7,028 nt of DNA from Syntrophaceae bacterium UBA3084 (GCA_002367335.1 DFBI01000164.1:1-7028); one strand, 5' to 3'. Shown: positions 1-6,182, counted from the first letter of the stretch. Numbers and translations: made by a program. Notes: generated by a model not told the origin, from the letters alone.

Positions 1-134
1 GAGTCCCTTTCCAAAAGTGACCTCATGGCATTTTGAATAGCCTTTTCTGCCAGACCTCCCAGATATAATAGATTTTCCTTGATTTCCTGAAGTTCCCTGT
101 CGTAAATTTTACTGGTATGTTCTTTTCCGTCCAT
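1..134 (-). CDS. phoU: Phosphate transport regulator PhoU, N-terminal fragment (cut by window edge)
   Basis: Only the first 44 codons are present; the reading frame is open and leaves the window at base 1. The ATG at 134-132 follows a good ribosome site (GGGAG, about 6 bases upstream). The start reads MDGKEHTSKIYDRELQ, and the visible part ends AEKAIQNAMRSLLERD, a helical stretch typical of the first PhoU repeat. PhoU proteins are cytoplasmic helical-bundle, metal-binding proteins. They work with PstB and the PhoR kinase to switch off the Pho response when phosphate is plentiful. It lies 21 bp after the pstB stop, the usual last place in a pst operon. The identification rests on this N-terminus plus the gene order; the missing part cannot be judged. 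Confidence 0.85.
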   Translation of the reverse strand, partial: MDGKEHTSKIYDRELQEIKENLLYLGGLAEKAIQNAMRSLLERD

Positions 135-155
135 TTTTTCTCCCGTCTGCGTTTT

Positions 156-926
156 TTAACCGAATCTCCCCGTGATATACTCTTCTGTTTGTTTCACATC
201 CGGTGTTGTAAAGAGCTTTTCAGTGGGATTGTATTCTATTAGCTTTCCTAAATAGAAAAATCCGGTATAGTCTGAAATCCTCGCAGCCTGCTGCATGTTG
301 TGGGTTACAATGATAATAGTATATTCCTTTTTTAACTCCTCAATCAGTTCCTCAATCTTTGCCGTTGAAATAGGATCCAGCGCCGACGTAGGCTCATCCA
401 TCAGAAGAACATCCGGTTTCATGGCCAGCGCCCTTGCAATACAGACCCTTTGCTGCTGCCCGCCGGAGAGCATCATGGCAGACTGATTCAGTATATCCTT
501 TACCTCATCCCACAGAGAGGCCTGTTTGAGACTCTGTTCCACCAAGGCTTCCAATTCACTCTTATCTTTTACTCCGACAAGTTTCGGCCCATATGAAATA
601 TTGTTAATAATTGATTTCGGGAAGGGATTCGGCTTTTGAAAGACCATACCGATTCTTCTTCGGATCTCAACCGGGTCAACATCGGGGTCATAGATATTTC
701 TGTCTTCAAATACAACTTCTCCCTCTACGCGGGTCCCATCTATGAGGTCGTTCATCCTGTTGAGCAGTCGCAGGAGCGTCGATTTACCACATCCGGACGG
801 GCCGATAAGAGCGGTAACTTTGTTCTTTTCGAAATCCATTGTAACATCTGTGAGCGCCTTGAATTCCCCGTAATAAAAATTTACCCTTTTTACTTCTATT
901 ATATTATCACTGAGCACCGTTACCAC
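156..926 (-). CDS. pstB: Phosphate ABC transporter ATP-binding protein PstB
   Basis: This is the ATPase that drives phosphate import through PstC/PstA at the inner face of the cytoplasmic membrane. With the first possible start it has 256 residues, normal for PstB. Visible motifs are Walker A GPSGCGKST (42-50), Q-loop Q97 within VFQKPNPFP, ABC signature LSGGQQQR (153-160), Walker B VLLMDE (173-178), D-loop SALD (181-184) and H-loop H209. The VFQKPNPFPKSI stretch and the ending ITGRFG are PstB hallmarks. The start is a GTG at 926 that overlaps the end of pstA by 7 bases. A second GTG at 917 is better placed behind AGGTGG (5-base spacing) and would remove the overlap; the first three residues are therefore uncertain. 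It is translationally linked to pstA and followed by phoU. Confidence 0.97.
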   Translation of the reverse strand: MVTVLSDNIIEVKRVNFYYGEFKALTDVTMDFEKNKVTALIGPSGCGKSTLLRLLNRMNDLIDGTRVEGEVVFEDRNIYDPDVDPVEIRRRIGMVFQKPNPFPKSIINNISYGPKLVGVKDKSELEALVEQSLKQASLWDEVKDILNQSAMMLSGGQQQRVCIARALAMKPDVLLMDEPTSALDPISTAKIEELIEELKKEYTIIIVTHNMQQAARISDYTGFFYLGKLIEYNPTEKLFTTPDVKQTEEYITGRFG

Positions 927-1774
927 CTTTTTTTCTTCCTGATATAACTTCTCATAATGATCGCAATCAAATCAATGCCTAAAACAAGAGCAACGAGTAC
1001 CAGTATTGTTCCGTATTGAATGGGCCTGGTCTCCTCAATATGCGTGCCTGCTGTCGCCAGCACATAAACATGATAGGGAAGCGCCATCACCTCGTCAAAG
1101 ATAGACGTGGGAAGTTTGGCCGTAAAGAAAGCCGCCGCCGTAAACATTATGGGGGCCGTTTCTCCTGCCGCACGCCCGATACCGAGGATTGAGCCTGTCA
1201 GGATTCCGGGCAGCGCATTGGGCAGAACAATCCTCAGGATGGTCTGCCATTTGGAAACACCAAGTCCCAGGGATGCTTCTCTGAATGTTTGCGGCACTCC
1301 TTTAAGCGCTTCTTCGGAAGCCCCGATAATCGTAGGTAAGATCAGAAAACCGAGAGTTAATGCCCCTGAAAGGATACAGGAACCAAATTGAAGGAAAACC
1401 ACAAACAAACCCAGGCCAAATAAACCGAAAACAACGGATGGAACTCCCGCCAGACAGTTTACCCCGATCCGTATTAATCTGATGACAGGACCCTGTTTTG
1501 CGTATTCACTAAGATATATGGCTGAGACAACCCCAAGGGGCAGGGCGATAATAATCGCGCCGGCAGTCAGGTAAAAAGTCCCCAGTATAGCCGGCATAAT
1601 GCCCCCCTTAGTCATGGAATCTCTCGGAGGAAGGGTAAGAAAATCCCAGCCGATTGCACCTATTCCATTCATAAATATATACACAAGGAACGCTCCTATG
1701 GATAGCGCTATGATGAAAGCGGAGAATCGAATAGTGACAAAAAATACATTTTGTTTAAAATAACGCCATTTCAT
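920..1774 (-). CDS. pstA: Phosphate ABC transporter permease PstA
   Basis: Integral membrane subunit that forms the phosphate channel with PstC. It has 284 residues, as is usual. Hydrophobic segments lie near residues 12-35, 63-88, 100-130, 135-155, 188-212 and 255-276, six in all, as expected for this permease class. The cytoplasmic EAA loop that docks on PstB is visible at about 166-190 (EASLGLGVSKWQTILRIVLP), followed by GRAAGETAPI (200-209), a Pst permease signature. The C-terminus is strongly basic (RKKKRW), consistent with a cytoplasmic end. The ATG overlaps the pstC stop as ATGA, so translation is probably coupled. An AGAGGTGGG stretch lies about 12 bases upstream, a little far, which fits reinitiation. 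Confidence 0.96.
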   Translation of the reverse strand: MKWRYFKQNVFFVTIRFSAFIIALSIGAFLVYIFMNGIGAIGWDFLTLPPRDSMTKGGIMPAILGTFYLTAGAIIIALPLGVVSAIYLSEYAKQGPVIRLIRIGVNCLAGVPSVVFGLFGLGLFVVFLQFGSCILSGALTLGFLILPTIIGASEEALKGVPQTFREASLGLGVSKWQTILRIVLPNALPGILTGSILGIGRAAGETAPIMFTAAAFFTAKLPTSIFDEVMALPYHVYVLATAGTHIEETRPIQYGTILVLVALVLGIDLIAIIMRSYIRKKKRW

Positions 1775-2658
1775 AGTGTGGCAGAACCCACCTCTTTGAA
1801 TTTATTGGATATATAATCAGCGATCAGGTTGAAAAAGAGTGTCATAAAAAACAGAACAATCCCCGTGGCAAAGAGCGCGTAATAATGATCACTTCTGAAA
1901 GGGGCCTCTCCCATCTCTGCTGCGATGCTTGCCGGCATGGGTCTCACGGAATCAAAGATACTTTCCGGTATGGCGGCTGCGCCCCCTGCCACCATAAGAA
2001 CAACCATGGTTTCTCCGATGGCCCTTGCCATTCCCAGTATAACGGCGGTTGAAATTCCCGACAACGCTGCGGGGACAACAACCCTGGCAATAGTTTCAAA
2101 TTTCGTCGCACCGAGGGCATAGGACGCCTCTTTAAATTCCTGTGGCACGGAATAGATGGCATCTTCAGAAATACTTGAAATAGTTGGAACCGCCATGATG
2201 GACAACATGATAGATGCATTCAAAATATTCAGCCCTGTGGGTAAACCAAAGGTATTTTGAAGCCACGGAGCAAGCACGGCCATGCCGAAAAAACCGAGAA
2301 CAACTGAGGGAAGCCCGGCAAGGAGTTCAATAACGGGCTTAAAGATTTCCTTTACGAGGGATGGAGCAATCTCCGCAACATAGATTGCCGAAAGAACACC
2401 CAGAGGAACTGCGATAAGTGAAGCAAAAAATGTTACGACAAGTGAACCGATAATGAGTGACCATATCCCGAAAGAAGGTGAATCATATGTGGGATACCAC
2501 TCCAGGCCAAAGATAAATTCTCTGACGGATACAACCTTGAATATGGGAAACCCTTCTTTAAAAAGAAATACAACAATCAACCCAAGAACAAATATGGAAA
2601 CCAGGGACAACAGGAAAAAGATGTTTTTTATAATTTTTTCTTTAAGTTTTCTTGTCAT
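1771..2658 (-). CDS. pstC: Phosphate ABC transporter permease PstC
   Basis: Partner of PstA in the membrane channel for phosphate. I chose the ATG at 2658 (295 residues, starting MTRKLKEKIIKNIFF). From there the protein shows a basic N-terminus followed by the first membrane helix (about 12-34), as in the family. The reading frame is open to 2775, but those 39 extra residues are rich in Cys, Arg and His and fall in a repeat-like spacer, so I regard them as non-coding. Other hydrophobic segments lie near 64-95, 108-135, 147-165, 197-228 and 258-283. The EAA loop is at about 177-200 (EASYALGATKFETIARVVVP), followed by ARAIGETMVV. The ribosome site before 2658 is weak (GAG about 9 bases upstream). 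The stop overlaps the pstA start by 4 bases. Confidence 0.95.
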   Translation of the reverse strand: MTRKLKEKIIKNIFFLLSLVSIFVLGLIVVFLFKEGFPIFKVVSVREFIFGLEWYPTYDSPSFGIWSLIIGSLVVTFFASLIAVPLGVLSAIYVAEIAPSLVKEIFKPVIELLAGLPSVVLGFFGMAVLAPWLQNTFGLPTGLNILNASIMLSIMAVPTISSISEDAIYSVPQEFKEASYALGATKFETIARVVVPAALSGISTAVILGMARAIGETMVVLMVAGGAAAIPESIFDSVRPMPASIAAEMGEAPFRSDHYYALFATGIVLFFMTLFFNLIADYISNKFKEVGSATL

Positions 2659-2683
2659 GTAACTACTCAGGTGGATAGGTTGT

Positions 2684-2810
2684 AGGCTGAAGACTGTTAG
2701 GAAAAAGCGGTGATACTGCGAATTTTGAAGGCATGTCTGGCACAAAAATCCACCGTTTCTCCGCCAAAGCACCACAATTACGCTCTTTTGACCCCCTCAG
2801 CCTTCAGCCT
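2684..2810. repeat. Inverted-repeat-bounded spacer between pstS and pstC
   Basis: AGGCTGAAG at 2684-2692 is matched exactly by its reverse complement CTTCAGCCT at 2802-2810. With flanking bases the match is 12 of 13 (CAGNCTTCAGCCT). The arms bound 109 bp with no ribosome site or plausible gene. This sits in the only sizeable gap (162 bp) of an otherwise tightly packed operon. It may be a dispersed intergenic repeat, or an mRNA structure that lets pstS be expressed above the permease genes. I see no proper intrinsic terminator here. Both roles are inference. Confidence 0.5.
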
Positions 2811-2820
2811 TTTATCTTTC

Positions 2821-3642
2821 TTAATACAGCGGAATATACCCTTCTTTTTTTACAATCTCCTGCCCCTTGAGACTTAGAACATAATTGATGAAATCTGCAA
2901 CTGTCCCTTTCGGCCAGCCGTTGGTAAACATGAAAAGGGGTCTTGCTATAGGATATGTTCCCGATAAAGCATTGGCGACAGTGGCCTTTATGCCGTCAAC
3001 CTCCAGCGCTTTTACACTTCTGTTCATATAACCGAGTCCTATATAGCCGATGGCATATCTGTTTTTCGATATCGCCTGGGCAACCGCGCCATTCGATGCC
3101 TGCATTTGAGCCATGGGCATTACTTTAGCCTTATGGAGCACCTTTTTGTTCCAGATCTCATAAGTCCCCGAACTGGTGTCCCTGGATACAACGATAATCT
3201 TCATATCCTTTCCGCCAACTTCCTTCCAGTTTTTGATTTTCCCCTGATAAATGAGACTCATCTGTTCGATGGAAAGATTATTCACGGGATTGTCCGGATG
3301 AACAATCGGAACAATCGCGTCAATGGCAACACGATGGGGAACGGGAAAAACTCCTTTTCCCATGGCCATTTTAATTTCCTTACCTTTTATAAAACGTAAA
3401 GCATCGGCAATATCCGTCGACTTGTCTATCAGCGCTTTGATCCCATTGCCCGACCCACCGCCGGATATGGATATGTTGACTCCGGGATGACTCCCCATAT
3501 AGGCCTCGGCCGCTGCCTGTGCCACGGGAAGAACAGTAGTTGAGCCCTTGATAACAATGGTGTCGCCCGCAAGACCGGCATTAACACCCACAAAGGCAAG
3601 ACACATAAAACTTAACAATAATACTTTAATCATTCTAATCAT
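2821..3642 (-). CDS. pstS: Phosphate ABC transporter substrate-binding protein PstS
   Basis: Periplasmic protein that captures phosphate and hands it to PstC/PstA. I chose the ATG at 3642 (273 residues). A strong AGGAGG lies 9 bases before it, whereas in-frame ATGs at 3651 and 3648 lie 0 and 3 bases from the same site. The N-terminus is a signal peptide: basic MIRMIK, a hydrophobic core to about residue 20, and likely cleavage after VNA (22) or GLA (25). Phosphate-site motifs are GSTTV (33-37), GGGSGNG (61-67), D77 in TDIAD, R83, and RDTSSGT (154-160). The usual small residue before R83 (as in NASR or SSR) is Leu here (DALRF), which is unusual. The protein ends EGYIPLY, typical for PstS. A Pho box lies upstream. 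Confidence 0.96.
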   Translation of the reverse strand: MIRMIKVLLLSFMCLAFVGVNAGLAGDTIVIKGSTTVLPVAQAAAEAYMGSHPGVNISISGGGSGNGIKALIDKSTDIADALRFIKGKEIKMAMGKGVFPVPHRVAIDAIVPIVHPDNPVNNLSIEQMSLIYQGKIKNWKEVGGKDMKIIVVSRDTSSGTYEIWNKKVLHKAKVMPMAQMQASNGAVAQAISKNRYAIGYIGLGYMNRSVKALEVDGIKATVANALSGTYPIARPLFMFTNGWPKGTVADFINYVLSLKGQEIVKKEGYIPLY

Positions 3643-3687
3643 ACTCATCATCCTCCTTAATCCTTTTTTAATTTTTTAATGTGAAGG

Positions 3688-3693
3688 AAGATA
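3688..3693 (-). promoter_or_regulatory. -10 element of the pstS promoter
   Basis: On the minus strand TATCTT lies exactly 10 bases after the end of the Pho box, the spacing known for E. coli Pho promoters, in which the Pho box replaces a -35. Transcription would begin near 3681, giving a leader of roughly 40 bases to the pstS ATG at 3642. Confidence 0.65.
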
Positions 3694-3703
3694 CAACATG
3701 AAT

Positions 3704-3721
3704 GTTACAGTTTGATGACAG
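3704..3721 (-). promoter_or_regulatory. Pho box (PhoB-type operator) upstream of pstS
   Basis: The minus strand reads CTGTCAT-CAAA-CTGTAAC. This is two 7-base direct repeats separated by 4 bases, the form of the E. coli Pho box. The first repeat is a perfect CTGTCAT and the second matches at 5 of 7. Together with the -10 placed 10 bases further on, it predicts activation of pstSCAB-phoU by a PhoB-family regulator when phosphate is scarce. The regulator gene is not in the window. Confidence 0.85.
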
Positions 3722-3795
3722 ATTAATGAAGGTTTTATTAAATTGCGAAGTTTTAAAGAAGATGCACTCGTAAAAAGTCGAAAAACACCATTTCC

Positions 3796-3823
3796 CGTCA
3801 TTCCGGCGGAAGCCGGAATCCAG
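3796..3823 (+). repeat. REP-like hairpin unit 1
   Basis: A 28-bp unit beginning CGTCATTCC and ending AATCCAG. It contains a perfect 8-bp stem (ATTCCGGC / GCCGGAAT) around a GGAA loop. This is the widespread REP-like palindrome seen between genes in many proteobacteria, commonly linked to REP-associated (RAYT) transposases acting in trans. Confidence 0.8.
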
Positions 3824-3847
3824 TCTTTTCAAGTAATTGCAAACCAT

Positions 3848-3875
3848 CTGGACTCCGGTTTTCACCGGAGTGACG
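3848..3875 (-). repeat. REP-like hairpin unit 2, inverted relative to unit 1
   Basis: Read on the minus strand, this unit matches unit 1 at 23 of 28 bases. It forms a perfect 8-bp stem (ACTCCGGT / ACCGGAGT) around a GAAA loop. Four of the five differences from unit 1 are two compensating pairs that keep the stem intact. With unit 1 it forms a head-to-head pair 24 bp apart, like a bacterial interspersed mosaic element. Confidence 0.8.
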
Positions 3876-3924
3876 ACTTTCAAGTAACTTACACGTCAAA
3901 AGGCAAAGAAGCAGTTTTGACATC

Positions 3925-3986
3925 TGTTATTTCGAGGAGTGAAACGACGAGAAATCTAAGATTTCTCACATTTGTTCGAAATGACA
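3925..3986. repeat. 62-bp imperfect palindrome
   Basis: The outer arms TGTTATTTCGA (3925-3935) and TCGAAATGACA (3976-3986) are complementary at 10 of 11. The centre is a perfect palindrome with 9-bp arms around one base (GAGAAATCT-A-AGATTTCTC, 3949-3967). It resembles a second dispersed repeat class (TCATTTCGA ... GAGAAATCT) that I associate with several anaerobic bacteria. It is nested inside the larger element and has no coding sense. Confidence 0.65.
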
Positions 3987-4087
3987 AATTACTGCAAGTT
4001 ACTTTCCATTATAATGCCGCAAGGGGGCATAGTGGAGCTTTTTACGAGTTCATCAAATAAAGAAAGGCCAATTATTGAAAAGCCGGC

Positions 4088-5326
4088 TTAATCCTCGGCC
4101 TGAAGGGAGAATATTTCAGCAATTCTGTCCATGGCGGTTTTAACATTCTTATAGCTGTTAAATGCGCTGAGACGAATATACCCGTTACCGCACGAACCAA
4201 AACCGCTTCCGGGAGTACAAGCAACGGCAGCCTTATTGAGAAGGGTATCAAATAATTCCCAGGAATCCATGCCTGTTTTAATCCATATATATGGCGAATT
4301 TTCCCCGCCGACACATGTATAGCCAAGGTCTGTCATTTTTTCCAGGATCAGAGAGGCGTTCTTCAGATAATAATCGGTTAATTCCCGTACCTGTTCTTTT
4401 CCTTTATCTGAATACACGGCTTCGGCGGCACGCTGTACCGGATAAGATACACCATTGAATTTCGTTGTATGTCTGCGGTTCCATAGCGAATGGACATCGT
4501 GCTTGCTGCCCCGTGAATCATAAGCAACACATGATTTCGGGACTACAGTATAGGCGCATCTTGTTCCTGTAAACCCGGCTGATTTTGAAAAACTCCTGAA
4601 CTCGATTGCCACTTCCCTGGCGCCTTCGATTTCATAAATGCTTCCCGGTATCGATTCGTCACGGATAAAAGCTTCATAAGCGGCATCAAACAGTATCAGG
4701 GCCTTGTTTTTTCTCGCATATTCAACCCATTTTGCAAGCTGTTCCTTTGTTGCGGTTGCCCCGGTCGGATTATTGGGAAAGCAAAGATAAATCAGATCAA
4801 CCTGTTCATCCGGGACTGCCGGAACATATCCGTTTTTCTCGGTTGATTCAAGATACACAAGTCCTTTGTACCGCCCATTTTCCCAGGAGCCGGTTCTGCC
4901 TGCTATAACATTCGTATCAACATACACGGGATACACAGGATCCGGCACGGCAATCCTCGAATCCAAAGAGAAGAGTTCCTGAATGTTTCCCGTATCGCAT
5001 TTTGCTCCGTCACTGATAAATATTTCATCCGCGCCGATTTCCGCCCCCTTTGCCTGAAAATCATTTTCTGCAATAGCCTCCCGCAGAAATTCATACCCCT
5101 GTTCAGGACCGTAACCGCGGAAACTACTGTCTCGCGCCATTTCATCAACGGCTTTATGAAGCGCCTCGATGCATGCCAACGGCAAAGCGCGCGTTACATC
5201 ACCTATACCCAGTTTGATTATCTCCCTGTCCGGATTAGAACCGGCAAAATTATTCACCCGCTTCGCAATGTCTGAAAAAAGATAAGACGTCTGCAGCTTC
5301 AGATAGTTTTCATTGATTTTTATCAT
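4088..5326 (-). CDS. dapL: LL-diaminopimelate aminotransferase (EC 2.6.1.83)
   Basis: Cytoplasmic PLP enzyme that converts tetrahydrodipicolinate plus glutamate to LL-2,6-diaminopimelate in one step, bypassing DapD/DapC/DapE on the route to lysine and peptidoglycan. It has 412 residues, close to the family's usual 410. Fold-type I landmarks are GYGPEQGYEFLREAI (71-85), DGAKCDTGNIQELF (106-119), PNNPTG (184-189), the PLP-ring aspartate D214 and Y217 in FDAAYEAF, SFSKSAGFTGTR (245-256) with Schiff-base lysine K248, and substrate-carboxylate R385 in YIRLSAFN. The KLGIGDVTRALP segment (38-49) is a strong DapL signature. The ATG at 5326 follows AAAGGG by about 7 bases. No strong promoter is evident; TTGATC with 17-bp spacing to TAAATC is only a weak candidate. 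It sits alone between the cassette array and the pst operon. Confidence 0.97.
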   Translation of the reverse strand: MIKINENYLKLQTSYLFSDIAKRVNNFAGSNPDREIIKLGIGDVTRALPLACIEALHKAVDEMARDSSFRGYGPEQGYEFLREAIAENDFQAKGAEIGADEIFISDGAKCDTGNIQELFSLDSRIAVPDPVYPVYVDTNVIAGRTGSWENGRYKGLVYLESTEKNGYVPAVPDEQVDLIYLCFPNNPTGATATKEQLAKWVEYARKNKALILFDAAYEAFIRDESIPGSIYEIEGAREVAIEFRSFSKSAGFTGTRCAYTVVPKSCVAYDSRGSKHDVHSLWNRRHTTKFNGVSYPVQRAAEAVYSDKGKEQVRELTDYYLKNASLILEKMTDLGYTCVGGENSPYIWIKTGMDSWELFDTLLNKAAVACTPGSGFGSCGNGYIRLSAFNSYKNVKTAMDRIAEIFSLQAED

Positions 5327-5386
5327 AATTGTACCCTTTATTTATGATTCTGTTGATTTATGAGGATTTTCGTTCAAGATCAAGGC

Positions 5387-5445
5387 ATGCGAAAAAAATA
5401 ATCGCAAGTATGTACTTGATATTCCGAGGATTATTTTTTGAGCAT
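5387..5445. repeat. AT-rich palindrome between dapL and the last attC
   Basis: AAAAAATAATC (5393-5403) is the perfect reverse complement of GATTATTTTTT (5429-5439). The match extends outward to 15 of 17 (5387-5403 with 5429-5445). The loop holds a second hairpin, CAAGTA-TG-TACTTG. The outer arm runs into the R' box of the adjacent attC. T-runs follow the stem on both strands, so weak bidirectional termination is possible, but the stem is nearly all A-T. It could equally be another dispersed repeat. Confidence 0.55.
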
Positions 5446-5571
5446 AACGTTAAGTTAAGTTGCGGGCAGGGGGCATGACAGTGATAAAGGCAAGGCGATT
5501 GGAAAAATAGAAACTCTGTTTAAAGCAAAACCGCTCATCCCTGCCCGTCAATCTTGAACGTCTTGTTCGGC
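5442..5571 (-). other. attC recombination site of cassette B (last of the array)
   Basis: A 130-bp imperfect palindrome in the attC form. On the minus strand it opens with R'' GCCGAAC (5571-5565) and closes with R' GTTATGC (5448-5442). The inner arms share a perfect 9-bp stem: CGGGCAGGG (minus strand, 5547-5539) pairs with CCCTGCCCG (minus strand, 5471-5463). AAC-AAG near one end faces AACGTTAAG in the reverse complement of the other. R'' is the exact complement of the R' (GTTCGGC) at the far end of cassette B. R'' lies inside the last codons of the antitoxin gene. DNA after GTT belongs to the non-cassette flank. Confidence 0.78.
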
Positions 5572-5787
5572 AAATCGTTCCCTTGATTCTTTAACTGCAT
5601 CAAGGATATCGTTTGTGGTTGCTTTGGTTTTAATACCTGGAACATCAAATGGTGATTCTGCACTTTTTCTAAAAATGATTGAGAAAGTTTCCCCGCCTCT
5701 CCTTTTTATAACAACTTCTTCAGTTTTAGCGATATTAAGTACACTGGCAAGACATTGTCTCGCTTCAGAATAAGTATATACTTTCAT
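5548..5787 (-). CDS. Phd/YefM-family antitoxin of the PIN module
   Basis: A 79-residue protein with the Phd/YefM N-terminal pattern: MKVYTYSEARQCLASVLNIA, then EEVVIKRRGGETFSIIF (about 24-40). This part normally folds as a dimeric DNA-binding domain, and the charged C-terminal tail (ILDAVKESRERFAEQD, 61-76) would wrap and block the toxin. It starts 5 bp after the toxin stop. GGAG, about 8 bases before its ATG, lies within the last codons of the toxin gene. This is the reverse of the usual antitoxin-first order. The last seven residues (73-79) are encoded inside the attC site, since codons A73, E74 and the first base of Q75 form the R'' box. It probably represses the promoter at 6190-6218. No close relative is claimed by name. 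Confidence 0.85.
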   Translation of the reverse strand: MKVYTYSEARQCLASVLNIAKTEEVVIKRRGGETFSIIFRKSAESPFDVPGIKTKATTNDILDAVKESRERFAEQDVQD

Positions 5788-5792
5788 GATAT

Positions 5793-6182
5793 TTACTCCA
5801 AAATTGTAATTCCCATTTCCTTGGCAATCCGTTTCATGCCACGATCGAGGGTAAGTAATGGACTGCGAAGGTTATCAGCACATTCTAAAAAATAGGCATC
5901 ATAAGCATATATGTTAAATTCTATGGCAATTTTTAAGGCAGATTTTATGTTGATACGCCGCAAATCAACAGGTATATGCTGCACGATTTTCCACGATGAA
6001 ACTACCTCATCTGCCTGTAAAGACCCTTTTTTCAACATTGCCGTTAATGCGTTACCAATTTCAAAAGGCAAAACTTCCGGAGAAACTAAATCACAGCTTT
6101 CAGTAAGTCGTATAATTAAATCTTTTTCCGGCTCATTTAGAGCAACAGCAATAAACGTGTTTGTATCTGCAATGATTTTCAT
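5793..6182 (-). CDS. PIN-domain ribonuclease toxin (VapC-like)
   Basis: A 129-residue PIN-domain protein, probably a Mg2+-dependent endoribonuclease that cleaves RNA when not bound by its antitoxin. The four acidic positions of the active site are visible: D6 in IADTNTFI, E41 in PFEIGNAL, D95 in YAYDAYFLE and D113 in TLDRGM. The length is normal for VapC. No ribosome site precedes the ATG at 6182. The promoter's predicted start point falls at or one base before the ATG, so the mRNA is probably leaderless. It is the first gene of its module and is followed by a Phd/YefM-like antitoxin whose ribosome site lies in its last codons. All catalytic residues are intact, so nothing suggests decay. The RNA target cannot be told from sequence. 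Confidence 0.88.
   Translation of the reverse strand: MKIIADTNTFIAVALNEPEKDLIIRLTESCDLVSPEVLPFEIGNALTAMLKKGSLQADEVVSSWKIVQHIPVDLRRINIKSALKIAIEFNIYAYDAYFLECADNLRSPLLTLDRGMKRIAKEMGITILE

Larger units (their letters stand above)
3761..4054. mobile_element. Composite MITE-like repeat element between dapL and pstS
   Basis: Terminal inverted repeats: GATGCACTCGTAAAAAG at 3761-3777 matches the reverse complement of 4038-4054 at 16 of 17 bases. Inside lie a pair of 28-bp hairpin units (3796-3823, 3848-3875), a 62-bp palindrome (3925-3986), and repeated AAGTAA-type blocks near 3830-3837, 3882-3890 and 3999-4007. Open frames across it spell VIPAEAGIQSF on one strand and LDSGFRRNDG on the other, peptides I know as translations of dispersed palindromes rather than proteins. 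It encodes no transposase, so it would need one in trans. TAAAGAA occurs just outside the left end (3754-3760) and 3 bases beyond the right end (4058-4064), a possible displaced target duplication. It lies about 40 bp upstream of the Pho box. Confidence 0.65.

Noticed and set aside
2659..2775. N-terminal extension of PstC to an upstream start
   Set aside because: The 39 extra residues lack any ribosome site, have atypical composition and lie in repeat-like DNA. The family N-terminus begins at the ATG at 2658.
3601..3603. Lipoprotein cysteine (C14) in the PstS signal peptide
   Set aside because: The Cys lies in the middle of the hydrophobic core without a proper lipobox; cleavage after VNA or GLA fits better.
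3796..3986. CRISPR array
   Set aside because: The repeats are inverted, differ in family and are not regularly spaced; no cas gene is present.
3743..4060. Open frames on both strands (VIPAEAGIQ / LDSGFRRNDG peptides)
   Set aside because: These are translations of palindromic repeats, have no ribosome sites, and cross the element ends.
5335..5390. Promoter for dapL (TTGATC-17-TAAATC)
   Set aside because: The -10 matches consensus at only 3 of 6; too weak to list as a feature.
5393..5439. Rho-independent terminator
   Set aside because: The stem is almost entirely A-T with a 25-base interior. I kept it as a palindrome, not a terminator.
4088..5441. dapL as a third gene cassette
   Set aside because: A cassette starting at GTTATGC should carry a GCATAAC box and an attC after its gene. 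None is present near the dapL stop.
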